A stretch of 64,000 nt of DNA from an uncultured Acidimicrobiales bacterium (lineage in GTDB: Bacteria; Actinomycetota; Acidimicrobiia; Acidimicrobiales; SZUA-35), in NCBI GenBank assembly GCA_937922785.1, contig CALAJQ010000023.1, positions 1-64,000 on the forward strand, given 5' to 3'. Both the position numbers and the translations under genes were made by a program. The notes below the pieces were generated by a model. The model ran no database searches. It saw only the letters and a program-made list of their open reading frames with translations, and was not told the origin of the DNA. Below, in pieces: positions 36,915 through 45,698 of this stretch. Numbering within the stretch: position 1 is the stretch's first letter; every line of letters starts with the position of its first letter.

Positions 36915-38629
36915 CAGAGATCCAAAACCAGACGACTCGATTTGGCTCTGGACACACACGTCATCAATCGCTTGCCAGTTCGTTTCTCGGTGTCGTTCAG
37001 ATAGACATCTTGATGATCAGGCTCCCCTTCGATCAAGTCGACCCCACATGTTCCACAGACGCCCTGTTCACACGATGAGGCCATCGAGATACCGGCGTTT
37101 TTCAGGACCTCCAGAATACTCTCACCGGGGCGAACCGGCAAGGTCACCGCAGAGCGGGCCAATGCGATTTCAAACTCCGAGCTTTGATCTTGTTGGGTCG
37201 GGTTGGCAAAGTATTCAAAGTGCACTGCATGGTCGGGCCACTCATTAGCACTGGCCGTAGCCCGCGCTGCGGTGAGCATGGGAGCAGGCCCGCACACGTA
37301 AAGATGTTTAGCGTCCGTATAGCTTGAAATCAGCCTTTGCAGTTGAGTGACTGTTTCGTCGGGATCAAGCGCTAGATGGTGAGTAACATTCGTGCCGAGT
37401 GCTTCCAATCGGTCGGCAAAAGCGATGTGATTCTGGGACCGGACGAAGTGATGCAACTCATATGGGAGCCCCTGATGATCGAGCGCCTGAGCCATGGCCA
37501 AGATTGGCGTGAGCCCAATTCCGCCGGCGATCAAAAGGGTGTGAACCGCATCTCGCCGCAATGGGAATCCGTTCCGAGGCTGAGATACCAACAGCTCATC
37601 ACCCACGACTACTTCTCCGTGCAGTGTGCTTGACCCGCCCGTCGACGTCGGATCCAGCTTGACGCCAATTGTGTATGCGTCAAGCTCTCCGGGAGCGTTC
37701 ACAACCGAGTACTGCCGCACCAGTGCATTCGGAAGGTGGAGGTCTATGTGCGAGCCCGGTTTGACAGTGGATAGTTGGCCTGACACTGCCTCAAGCTCAA
37801 AGCCAACCACATCGGTGGCCGTGTTCCACCTGCGACGGACGCGAACTGGCACAGCCGCTTGTCGATTTGTTGCCGAGCTGAGACCGATTGACACCTCGAC
37901 GGCGGGGTGAACTTTGAATGCGGCTGGTTCGGGTGCAGCCTGAACGCCTGCCGACTTTTCGATGCCGTCGCGAACGGCGCCTAACTCTGCGGAGTAGAAG
38001 CGAAGTACATCGATCTTCGCTTCGTCATCGGGCCGCTCGCTCAAGACTCCACGAACTACACAACGACGTTCGTCCACTGGCTGCACAAACAGCACAAGGT
38101 CAGAGTGCTTCGTGCTGTCTGCCAATGTTGGACACCCAATTTCAATGCGTTCCAAGTGTGAGATCGTCGTCTCGCTAGTGACCCACAAGTCAATTGGCCG
38201 AAGCGGGAAGGCTTGGCCGTCGTCCAGCACGTCGAGAACTTCCAGGTCAGCAAGAGAAGTCTCACTGTCTAGGGTGGTCCATATGAGACCGTAGCGTTCG
38301 ACAGCAACGTAGCTTCGAGCGCATGAAGAATGAGTGTTTGCATCTGCGGGGTGAGCGGGAATGTAAGTCACGCCACCGGTGCGATTGGCGTAACGCCACC
38401 CGTGGTACTGGCACACCAACTCCGCACCATCGTTTGTGCCAACCGAAAGCCTGACTCCGCGATGGAGGCACCGATTCTCCCAGATGTTTACAAAGCCATC
38501 GTCAGAACGCCAGACAGCAAATTCATATCCAAACAGTTGCCCCTGGTAGACGTGTCGGTCAACCAGATCACTGCTGCTGGCGATCGGATGCCAACCTGAC
38601 TTTGTGCCTGACAGAACCGTAACGCTCAT
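36914..38629 (-). CDS. Rieske-PDR reductase fusion (NdmD-like)
   Basis: 571 aa. An N-terminal Rieske domain has CLH (Cys54, His56) and CQYHGW (Cys73, His76). Residues 120-235 look like a shrunken oxygenase catalytic domain without iron ligands. Residues 260-570 are a phthalate-dioxygenase-reductase-like module: FMN motif RQYSVV (305-310), NADH site GGIGLTP (369-375), CGP (446-448) and a plant-type 2Fe-2S centre with Cys520, Cys525, Cys528 and Cys558. A reductase with an additional Rieske cluster is the defining feature of NdmD (about 588 aa). It would pass electrons from NADH via FMN and two clusters to the partner oxygenase. Its ATG overlaps the upstream stop by 4 nt. Confidence 0.88.
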   Translation of the reverse strand: MSVTVLSGTKSGWHPIASSSDLVDRHVYQGQLFGYEFAVWRSDDGFVNIWENRCLHRGVRLSVGTNDGAELVCQYHGWRYANRTGGVTYIPAHPADANTHSSCARSYVAVERYGLIWTTLDSETSLADLEVLDVLDDGQAFPLRPIDLWVTSETTISHLERIEIGCPTLADSTKHSDLVLFVQPVDERRCVVRGVLSERPDDEAKIDVLRFYSAELGAVRDGIEKSAGVQAAPEPAAFKVHPAVEVSIGLSSATNRQAAVPVRVRRRWNTATDVVGFELEAVSGQLSTVKPGSHIDLHLPNALVRQYSVVNAPGELDAYTIGVKLDPTSTGGSSTLHGEVVVGDELLVSQPRNGFPLRRDAVHTLLIAGGIGLTPILAMAQALDHQGLPYELHHFVRSQNHIAFADRLEALGTNVTHHLALDPDETVTQLQRLISSYTDAKHLYVCGPAPMLTAARATASANEWPDHAVHFEYFANPTQQDQSSEFEIALARSAVTLPVRPGESILEVLKNAGISMASSCEQGVCGTCGVDLIEGEPDHQDVYLNDTEKRTGKRLMTCVSRAKSSRLVLDL

Positions 38630-39495
38630 CGCCCATCACTAACAGCAGGCAACACGCCGTAGCGAAGACCCAACCCGCTTAGCCACCGACGATAGGCAAT
38701 GGAAGTTTTGTCGGAGCGGATCGGCGTTTCAACGGCGGGGTCAAGCGGCAGCCGTTTTGGGTGCTGGTTCTCCAGAATGGGTTTGTCTTGGCTGAAGATC
38801 AATTGTTGAAAGGCCTGAATCTGGCGATCATTACTTTCATCGTCGAGAAGGGACAGAACTAAGTGCGCCCTAGTGTTCTCCTCATCGACGGCCTGGCCGA
38901 AAATCACTATGGCGTCCCGCCTTGATTCGTCGATCGGACTCGACTTGTACAGAATCGAGCAGTACGGATGCGGTACCCGATAGGTGTATTCCATCAACAT
39001 TCCGCCCAGAGCGTTCAAAGCGCCCATCGGCTGGAAGAACTCACAACCGGTAGCTAACACCTCCTTGCCATCGTTCACAATCTCTACGGTGTAGTCCTTA
39101 ACTTCAGTGTGGGGTTCGATTCCGAGATAGCCGGTGTGCACATACGGAAAGTGACCCATGTCTAGAAAGTTCTCTACCGCTCGTGGAGCCGACGTGTGTA
39201 CGCCAACGCTCCCGGCCCAAACGTTGTGGCGGTCCGGCTCGTGAAACTCGTCGAACTCGAACAGCTCATCGGGTGGCGATCCCAACGAGGTCCACAGAAC
39301 CCCATATGCGTGCATCACCGGCAACTGATGTTGGGTTCCTCGCCACGCTTGAGGCAAACCCTGCGGACTCATTGCGTAAGACAACGGCTCGCCAAGCAGG
39401 CGGGTCTGGTACTCAACGCCGGCGGCTAGTTCGACAGTAGCGGCAACGGGATGCCACATGTCCAGGACGACTGGATCCGAGCATCTTTGCATCAT
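38626..39495 (-). CDS. Rieske-oxygenase catalytic subunit lacking the Rieske cluster (NdmC-like)
   Basis: 289 aa. The mononuclear iron site is intact: ENFLDMGHFPYVH (Asp112, His115, His120) and the third ligand Asp237 in SQDKPILENQ. The N-terminal Rieske region is cut to about 57 residues (WHPVAATVEL to GVLWTSLG) and contains no CxH or CxxH, so it cannot hold a 2Fe-2S cluster. NdmC of the 7-methylxanthine N7-demethylase has this property and length and takes electrons from the Rieske domain of NdmD. The C-terminal DKTSIAYRRWLSGLG is typical of the family. The actual substrate is unproven; N-methylated purines are the leading guess. Confidence 0.85.
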   Translation of the reverse strand: MMQRCSDPVVLDMWHPVAATVELAAGVEYQTRLLGEPLSYAMSPQGLPQAWRGTQHQLPVMHAYGVLWTSLGSPPDELFEFDEFHEPDRHNVWAGSVGVHTSAPRAVENFLDMGHFPYVHTGYLGIEPHTEVKDYTVEIVNDGKEVLATGCEFFQPMGALNALGGMLMEYTYRVPHPYCSILYKSSPIDESRRDAIVIFGQAVDEENTRAHLVLSLLDDESNDRQIQAFQQLIFSQDKPILENQHPKRLPLDPAVETPIRSDKTSIAYRRWLSGLGLRYGVLPAVSDGR

Positions 39496-39582
39496 CCACG
39501 TACCCCTCAGCGTCCCGACTCTGGATTCTATTCAGACTAATAGGCCAACGTTCGTCTCCGATATTCGCAGCCAGCACTATGG

Positions 39583-40821
39583 TTGCAGCACGTGATCCGA
39601 GCCCTTTGCAAGGTGCTGATGCACCTCTTCTTCTCCTCGATAAGAGTGCACAACCCCGACCGGTTTCCAAAGTCTGGCCCAGTACTGGTTGTAGCCAACC
39701 ACCACTCCAGCCTTGTAGATCCGGTTGCTCTGATTGCTCGACTTCCCCGCATGCCTCGTTTCCTGGCCAAGTCGGCGCTGTGGGACACCAAGTTTGCACC
39801 GCTGCGGCCCTTCCTCTGGCTTGCAGGCGCTATACCGGTTCATCGAACGACCGATGGCGGCGGTGACAACTCCAAGATGTTCGCTGCATCTCAGGCCGTG
39901 CTGGCCAACGATGGAGTCATTGCGGTATTTGCCGAAGGAGCGTCTCATGACATGGCAGGTCTGCTGGCTTTGAAAACGGGGTCTGCTCGACTAGCCCTAG
40001 GCACAGTTGCCACTGTTCAGATTGTTCCAGTGGGCCTGATCTATGACAGCCGCGCCAAGTATCGGTCCCGAGCCATGGTGTATGTGGGCAAGCCAATCCT
40101 AGTTGAAGGCAGTACCGACGGAGACCAAGATCGGGCTACTGTTTCGGAACTCACAGCAGAAATTGGTGAAGCTCTTAGCGCCGTTGCTCCATCTTGGGAC
40201 AGTTGGGAGGCCCACGACAATGCCCGGATCGCTGCAAGGGTTCTTTCCTATAGCGAACCCTCTCTCGACTACGCCCAAGTGCTGACCGCACTAAACGAAG
40301 CTGTTGACCAAGGCGGACCTGGGCCAGAGTCCATGGGACAAGCAGTCAGAGCGCTGAAGTCCGAGACCCAAAACCTTGGGCTGGATATCGAAACGGTCAT
40401 CGACCAGCCTGCCGGCTCGGCCAAAGACCTCAGTATGGGATGGATAGAGACAGCGGTCTGGACCTTGCCGGTAAATGCAGGGCGCTTCCTAAATCGCCCA
40501 CCATTCTTATTGATCCGCCTTTTGGCCAATACTCAAGATCTCAACTTTCAAGCCACCTTCAAGATTCTCGCAGGCGTCTTTCTGTACCCAGTGTGGTGGG
40601 CTGCTCTAGCCGCAGCGGCCTTCTATTGGTATGGCTCGGTCTTCGCCTTAGCAACATTCGTGCTAGTCCCACTGGCTGGCTATATAGCGGCCCGGAAAGC
40701 GGGGCGCCTTCGCCGACTTCGCAATCGCGAAACGTTAGGCGATGCCAAGGGCCTAGAACCAGCGAGAGACTGGGTAATCTCAACGGCCCGAAGCATTGTA
40801 ACCAAACCGCTCAGCGGCTGA
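39583..40821 (+). CDS. PlsC-like 1-acyl-glycerol-phosphate acyltransferase with C-terminal extension
   Basis: 412 aa from TTG at 39583 (a GTG at 39592 is an alternative). The acyltransferase HxxxxD box is NHHSSLVD, with GAIPVHRT, AEGASHD (EGxS-like) and IVPVGLIYD as the following blocks. Typical PlsC proteins are about 240 aa. Here about 170 extra residues include two hydrophobic helices (YPVWWAALAAAAFYW, VFALATFVLVPLAGY) and a basic tail. It probably acylates a lysophospholipid or related glycolipid at the membrane. It is divergent from the NdmC-like gene (87 bp). Confidence 0.85.
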   Translation: MQHVIRALCKVLMHLFFSSIRVHNPDRFPKSGPVLVVANHHSSLVDPVALIARLPRMPRFLAKSALWDTKFAPLRPFLWLAGAIPVHRTTDGGGDNSKMFAASQAVLANDGVIAVFAEGASHDMAGLLALKTGSARLALGTVATVQIVPVGLIYDSRAKYRSRAMVYVGKPILVEGSTDGDQDRATVSELTAEIGEALSAVAPSWDSWEAHDNARIAARVLSYSEPSLDYAQVLTALNEAVDQGGPGPESMGQAVRALKSETQNLGLDIETVIDQPAGSAKDLSMGWIETAVWTLPVNAGRFLNRPPFLLIRLLANTQDLNFQATFKILAGVFLYPVWWAALAAAAFYWYGSVFALATFVLVPLAGYIAARKAGRLRRLRNRETLGDAKGLEPARDWVISTARSIVTKPLSG

Positions 40822-40893
40822 CATGACATCGGCTCTGCGGCTAACATGACACTGAGGCTGGCACAACTCTGTGGGTGCCAAGCGTTTGAGCTC

Positions 40894-41889
40894 CTAGGCC
40901 CAGTCGAGCCGGTATTCCAGGTTATGGCCGACCTGCTCGGAGTACTCCTGGATCGACTTGCGGGCCAGCTTTAGAGTTACTGACGCTGGCAGCAGCCCGA
41001 TGATGCGACCAAACGGCGTTCGCTCTTCAGCGACAGCCGCCTTCTTTGCTTCGGGGAATGCGACCTCCACCTGAGCCTGGCGTTGGCTGGCGTGGTCCAG
41101 CAGATCAGACAGCGTTTGGAACATTTGCATCAAGGGGTCGGCTTGATGCGTTGACCAGTTCGCCGCGGGCATGAAATCGACGAAGTGCATCAGGTGATAG
41201 TTCAAGTCAATCCACAAGTCTTCTGCGTTGATCGTGAGCGGCTCATTGTCAATGACCCGGTAGCAGTGCAAGGCTTGAAGGTCGCCAATTCGATGCATGT
41301 TGTCTTGAAGTTCTTGCACCAGATCGTTGTTGTAAAGCAGCCGAAGGATCGACGGAAACGCCTCAACGTGGACCGCTTCGAAATCAGTTAGCAGCGCCTT
41401 TAGCTTGGGTATTTTGCTGGCTTCCATGGCGAACGTGTTGGTGGCGGTACCCAATATCGAATGCAGTAAGGCGACGTTCGGCGAGTGCTGGGGGTAGTAA
41501 CGAGCTGCGTAGTCGTGACAGAACACAAGGTGCTCCAGGAATGTGCCGTCAGCGTGTTCCATACTGAAGTCGCATTCCTGCACCATGAAGTCGATGAGTC
41601 GCTGATCAATCTTTGGTGCGGGCTGGGCTAGCTCGCCCTCAATATATGCCGCCTCAATTTGAGCTGCGACGGCCTTGTCCCACACGGGCTCCTTTGCCAG
41701 CTTCTCATCCATGAACTTGCGGGCGACTCCGGCAAGGCCACCAAAGATCGTGCGGCCCATGTCGAAGTTCTTCATGCGCTCAACACTTACGCGGCCGGCG
41801 TGATCAAACGCCCCGCCCTGTGAGATTGCAGCCTTGCGTTGCAGGTTGAGTGTTGCCTTTAGCTCGGCACTGTCAGTGCTCGTGTTCAT
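40894..41889 (-). CDS. Uncharacterised helical protein, possibly HD-like
   Basis: 331 aa from the ATG at 41889 with GGGGG just upstream; an in-frame GTG lies at 41898. The central part FLEHLVFCHDYAARYYPQHS and NVALLHSILGTATNTFAM resembles the H...H-D and LLHSxxGT pattern of DUF6817-type HD-like proteins. Conserved-looking His residues could bind a metal. The N- and C-terminal thirds are helical with no recognised family. It is monocistronic. The assignment is tentative. Confidence 0.6.
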   Translation of the reverse strand: MNTSTDSAELKATLNLQRKAAISQGGAFDHAGRVSVERMKNFDMGRTIFGGLAGVARKFMDEKLAKEPVWDKAVAAQIEAAYIEGELAQPAPKIDQRLIDFMVQECDFSMEHADGTFLEHLVFCHDYAARYYPQHSPNVALLHSILGTATNTFAMEASKIPKLKALLTDFEAVHVEAFPSILRLLYNNDLVQELQDNMHRIGDLQALHCYRVIDNEPLTINAEDLWIDLNYHLMHFVDFMPAANWSTHQADPLMQMFQTLSDLLDHASQRQAQVEVAFPEAKKAAVAEERTPFGRIIGLLPASVTLKLARKSIQEYSEQVGHNLEYRLDWA

Positions 41890-42126
41890 ATCCCCCACTT
41901 TTCTATACGTTCACGTTTGTATCCGTTGTCGCCCAGTCTAGGGCCTCTTGACCTATCAGATGTTCAGGAAGCATCGGTCATGGCTGCTTTGGCGATGGTC
42001 CGCCGTACTCGGTAACGCTCCGCAGGTGCGACCGCAGTGTCGTCCAACTAGAGAAGCCGCAACACAGTTCCCGGCCATCGGTAGTCTGGGTCAGCGGCCG
42101 CTGGCGGCTGGCACTAGTTTTAGTTG

Positions 42127-42711
42127 ATGGGTTCAGATACAGAGTCAAAGGCAGATGAGATCGGTTCGGTCGTGGCCGTTCACAGGGCAGCCGATTATCA
42201 ATTCTCAAAAGACACCGCACCATCAATCAACCTCATCGCTGGTCTCGGTGTTGAAGGCGACGCACACCTTGGCGCAACCGTGCAGCACCGGTCGCGGGTC
42301 GCCAGAGACCCCAGCCAGCCGAATCTTCGACAGGTACACCTCGTCATGTCAGAGCTTCTTGATGAGGTTCGAGCAGCGGGACATGAAATCAGCGAAGGTC
42401 AACTTGGTGAGAACATCACGACGGCCGGCATCGACTTGATCGGCTTGCCGGTCGGCTCGCTACTTCGCCTTGGCGATGACGCCCTCGTAGCACTCACTGG
42501 GTTGCGGAACCCGTGTCCGCAGATTCGCGATGTTGGCGATGGCGTGTTGGACATGATGTTTGTTGACGGAGCCCGATACGGCCGCCCCAACAAGAAAGTC
42601 GGACGAACCGGCGTGATGGGTGTCGTACTGACTCCAGGCCCAGTGAGTGCTGGCGATCCAATCGCCGTGCGATACCCGGCCGGGCAGCACACCCCGATGG
42701 AGCGCGTCTGA
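42127..42711 (+). CDS. MOSC domain protein
   Basis: 194 aa from the ATG at 42127 (TTG at 42124 also possible). The MOSC features are GLGVEGDAHLG, RQVHLVMSELLDE, GQLGENITTAGIDL, and the conserved cysteine in LTGLRNPCPQI. MOSC domains bind molybdenum cofactor or sulfur/metal clusters, and stand-alone members (YiiM-like) protect against hydroxylaminopurines. It is followed after 92 bp by the hydrolase cluster but probably transcribed separately. Confidence 0.88.
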   Translation: MGSDTESKADEIGSVVAVHRAADYQFSKDTAPSINLIAGLGVEGDAHLGATVQHRSRVARDPSQPNLRQVHLVMSELLDEVRAAGHEISEGQLGENITTAGIDLIGLPVGSLLRLGDDALVALTGLRNPCPQIRDVGDGVLDMMFVDGARYGRPNKKVGRTGVMGVVLTPGPVSAGDPIAVRYPAGQHTPMERV

Positions 42712-42802
42712 ACCATAGAGATCCACATGTGCCTTTGCGTGGCGTTCATCACCGAGTGTTACGAGCCGACAGCAGTCGGTTCACGGAACTACTCTCTGGC
42801 TA

Positions 42803-43549
42803 ATGATCGAGATTCTGGCAGTGGCTGGCAACGGCGGCAACTCTGCACGTTGGGCCGAGCTCCCGACACCTCTGGAAGAAGGCGTTCTGCTCACGCCCAT
42901 TAACTTGCCCGGATTCGATGGACGACCCCTCCCAATAGCGAATCCCACTGTGCACGACTTTGGCCAATGGCTATGCGACGAAGCCACATCTCGCAATCGT
43001 GATCATTCGATCATCGTTCTCGGTACAGGCATCGGCGCTTCTATCGCCTTGCAGACTGCCCAGCATTGCGAAGGCGTAGACGGTTACATCTTCCATGCTC
43101 CGGTCGGGCCAAATCTCGACACACGACTGCTTCCCAAGTTGATGAGGCCTTCTCTGATGCGCACGGCGGTTAAGAAGGCGATCGGTGGGCCAATTGGTCG
43201 GGCAATTCTTCGGCGACGGTTCTCTGAAACATTAACTAGTGAGGCGGTCGACAACTTCGGGCAGGGCTACCTCGACTGTGACGCCTTCGAAGTCATGTGG
43301 GACATCTTGACCGCCGAATGGTTTGATCACCTGCAACCCATCGCTAAACCTTCAATTCTCATTTGGGGAGCTGACGATGGCGTCCTAGGGGCCAACTTGG
43401 CTCATGGGTTTGAGTCAGTCCTGCCGAACGCTGAGGCGATAATCGAACAAGATTGGGCCCACTATCCGATGCTTGAAAATCCCGAGCACTTTGCTTCCAC
43501 AATGGCTGGCCTTGCTCGTTCTCTTGTGGCTGAAGGCGGGACACCTTGA
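42803..43549 (+). CDS. Alpha/beta-hydrolase-fold protein with Gly in place of the nucleophile
   Basis: 248 aa. The fold is recognisable from TPINLPGFDGRPLP, the elbow IIVLGTGIGASIAL and the late strand ILIWGADDGVLG, with WAHYPMLENPEHF supplying the usual His. At the elbow the canonical G-x-S-x-G reads G74-T-G76-I-G78, so the nucleophilic serine is glycine. The protein is therefore unlikely to be an ordinary esterase and may be a binding protein or use another mechanism. It overlaps the next gene by 4 nt (TTGA), indicating coupling with the PEP-utilising enzyme. Confidence 0.75.
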   Translation: MIEILAVAGNGGNSARWAELPTPLEEGVLLTPINLPGFDGRPLPIANPTVHDFGQWLCDEATSRNRDHSIIVLGTGIGASIALQTAQHCEGVDGYIFHAPVGPNLDTRLLPKLMRPSLMRTAVKKAIGGPIGRAILRRRFSETLTSEAVDNFGQGYLDCDAFEVMWDILTAEWFDHLQPIAKPSILIWGADDGVLGANLAHGFESVLPNAEAIIEQDWAHYPMLENPEHFASTMAGLARSLVAEGGTP

Positions 43550-45678
43550 TTATCCAATTGCTCGGATCGGGCACCTTGACTACGGCTGGCATCTCCTCCA
43601 AGGCGGCGCGCCTTGATGATGCAATTGTTGGAGGCCTCGCCGTGCCAACCGCTTCGGTCGTTCCTGACGGAGCCGACGCTTCCGAGGCATCTCTAGAACT
43701 ATCAGCACGCCACACTCGCAACGTCGCCGTTCGTTCTGCGTTTGGAGCCGAAGACCGTGACGACCAATCGTTAGCCGGGCACTTCGACTCCATTCTTAAT
43801 GTAAAGCCAGCTGTGGAATCACTTCGGGCTGCCATCGACAGAGTGAGGGCATCCGGCGGTTCGCAATATCGACGCGACGTCCTCGTAATGGACATGGTGA
43901 ATCCGAACCAGGCTGGCGTTGCGTTTAGCGAACCCGGCTGGTTAGACGATTTGGTCAACTACACCGACGGCCTTGGCGACGACTTGTTGTCTGGTGAAGA
44001 GGCCGGCAAGCGACTCGAACTTGACCGGCGACGCCGCGCCGAGGACACCGACGCCTGGCAAGGACGCCTGGCAGGCTTGCTAGACCAGTGCCGCAACTGC
44101 TTTGGAGATTCTGGTTGGGACATTGAATTTGCCGACGACGGAACCACCTGTTGGCTGCTACAGATTCGCCCAATCACTAGCTCTCCGCTGCGCAACGAGT
44201 GGTTTACACTCGCCAACCATCGAGAGATCCTTCCTGACCCGCCTTCGGTATTCATGACCAGCCTCATCGCCGAGGCCTCGCCTCAGCTAAGCGGGCCTCT
44301 CGGCATTCTTGACGGTGCCGCCGAAGGTCGCCGGTTCATAGAAGTCTTCGATCGGCGCCCCTACCTGAACCTCTCATTGCTTACTGACTTCCTCCGCAAG
44401 ATAGGCCTCCCAACCTCCCTAGTAGCTGATTCGCTAGGTGGTTCTGACGGCCGAAGCGTCCCTGCGGACCCGATGCATCTTGTGCGCCAAACACCAACGC
44501 TGGGGCGCATGGGGTTGCGGCAATTAGCTGCTGCTCGCACCGCCCGCCGAGTTGCCGAAACAATGGCTGCAGTCGAGCCATCGCCAGGAGACCGGTTCGG
44601 TCCGGTGGTGGAGGCGGCGTGCGCTAGCTACGTTGCGCTTGTTGACCAAATGGCATCGCTAGCAACCGCAATGGCGGTTCCTATATCGATCGTCGGCAAA
44701 GTAGGCAGCCTCGATTATCACCTTCGTAAGCAGCGCACTGCCGCCACGCAGATGCTTGATGACATTCACAGCCTCGCCAACCTTGTTCGCTCCAAGCCTG
44801 ACGTGCTGGCTCAGCTGGAACTCGGCCAGATTCCTGATGACGCCGGATTCAAAACAGGCTGGAACCAATGGCTATCAAAGCATGGTCAAAGAGGCCAGTT
44901 TGAAAGCGACCTTTCCAAGCCCCGCTACAGCGAAGACCCAACCCCAATCCTCAAGACCGTCGGCCGAATCGCAGCGACTAGCCGAACCGCTCCACCCGCG
45001 AGCTCGTCGTGGAAAGCTCTCCTGACCACTCCCCTATGGATTTTCGCTCGTGGCCCAATGTCGGCCCGCGAATCACTTCGGGCCGATGCGATGCATGCCT
45101 TCGCTCAGCATCGCAGCGACCTTGTTAGATGTGCGCTGGCAGCACAAGAAAGAGGAGCACTTCCGGCTGCTGAAGACATCTGGATGCTGACCACCGATGA
45201 ACTCCGTTCGCTCGACGAAGGTCACCAGATAACTGAGGCCCATCTGGCTGAAAGAACCGCAGACTTCGAAAGATGCGCTGCCATCGACGCCCCCGATATC
45301 CGGCAACGCTTTCATACCAGCGACTTAGCCGAGCTCAATGACAGCAACTTGACGGGTCTACCTTTGACCAGTGGACTGGTCGAAGGGGTGGCTTGGGTCC
45401 TGCGCGAACCAACTGCTGAACGTCCAACTGAACTTGGCGAAGCTGCCGCTGACCAGGTCATACTTATTGCGAGGTCTGTGGACGCGGGTTGGGTGCCACT
45501 CTTCGGCCAGGTCGGTGGTGTCGCTGTTGACATCGGCGGCGACCTCTCACACGGATCGATAATTTTGCGCGAACTCGGATTGCCCGCCATCACAAATACT
45601 CGTCGTGGCACATCAGCGTTCGCAACCGGCGACAGGGTCCGCTTAGACGCCCGAAGCGGAACACTGACCCGCATCTAG
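43546..45678 (+). CDS. PEP-utilising phosphotransferase (rifampin phosphotransferase-like architecture)
   Basis: 710 aa from a TTG overlapping the previous stop. The N-terminal ATP-grasp (PPDK_N-like) is compact: GISSKAARLDDAIVGGLAVP, RSAFGAEDRDDQSLAGHF, VLVMDMVNPNQAGVAFSEPG and WLLQIRPITS. A helical middle part (about 225-590) would hold the substrate site. The C-terminal swivelling domain is GGVAVDIGGDLSHGSIILRE with catalytic His669. The order ATP-grasp, substrate domain, His domain is that of rifampin phosphotransferase and PEP synthase relatives. The substrate is unknown, possibly a small molecule handled by the two flanking hydrolases. Confidence 0.8.
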   Translation: MIIQLLGSGTLTTAGISSKAARLDDAIVGGLAVPTASVVPDGADASEASLELSARHTRNVAVRSAFGAEDRDDQSLAGHFDSILNVKPAVESLRAAIDRVRASGGSQYRRDVLVMDMVNPNQAGVAFSEPGWLDDLVNYTDGLGDDLLSGEEAGKRLELDRRRRAEDTDAWQGRLAGLLDQCRNCFGDSGWDIEFADDGTTCWLLQIRPITSSPLRNEWFTLANHREILPDPPSVFMTSLIAEASPQLSGPLGILDGAAEGRRFIEVFDRRPYLNLSLLTDFLRKIGLPTSLVADSLGGSDGRSVPADPMHLVRQTPTLGRMGLRQLAAARTARRVAETMAAVEPSPGDRFGPVVEAACASYVALVDQMASLATAMAVPISIVGKVGSLDYHLRKQRTAATQMLDDIHSLANLVRSKPDVLAQLELGQIPDDAGFKTGWNQWLSKHGQRGQFESDLSKPRYSEDPTPILKTVGRIAATSRTAPPASSSWKALLTTPLWIFARGPMSARESLRADAMHAFAQHRSDLVRCALAAQERGALPAAEDIWMLTTDELRSLDEGHQITEAHLAERTADFERCAAIDAPDIRQRFHTSDLAELNDSNLTGLPLTSGLVEGVAWVLREPTAERPTELGEAAADQVILIARSVDAGWVPLFGQVGGVAVDIGGDLSHGSIILRELGLPAITNTRRGTSAFATGDRVRLDARSGTLTRI

Positions 45679-45698
45679 TCCGCCGTTAGCCTGGTCAG

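Noticed and set aside
40814-40851. Two GCGGCT(G/A)ACATGACA repeats after the acyltransferase gene
   Set aside because: Only two short copies, no symmetry and no promoter; they may be chance or a minor duplication.
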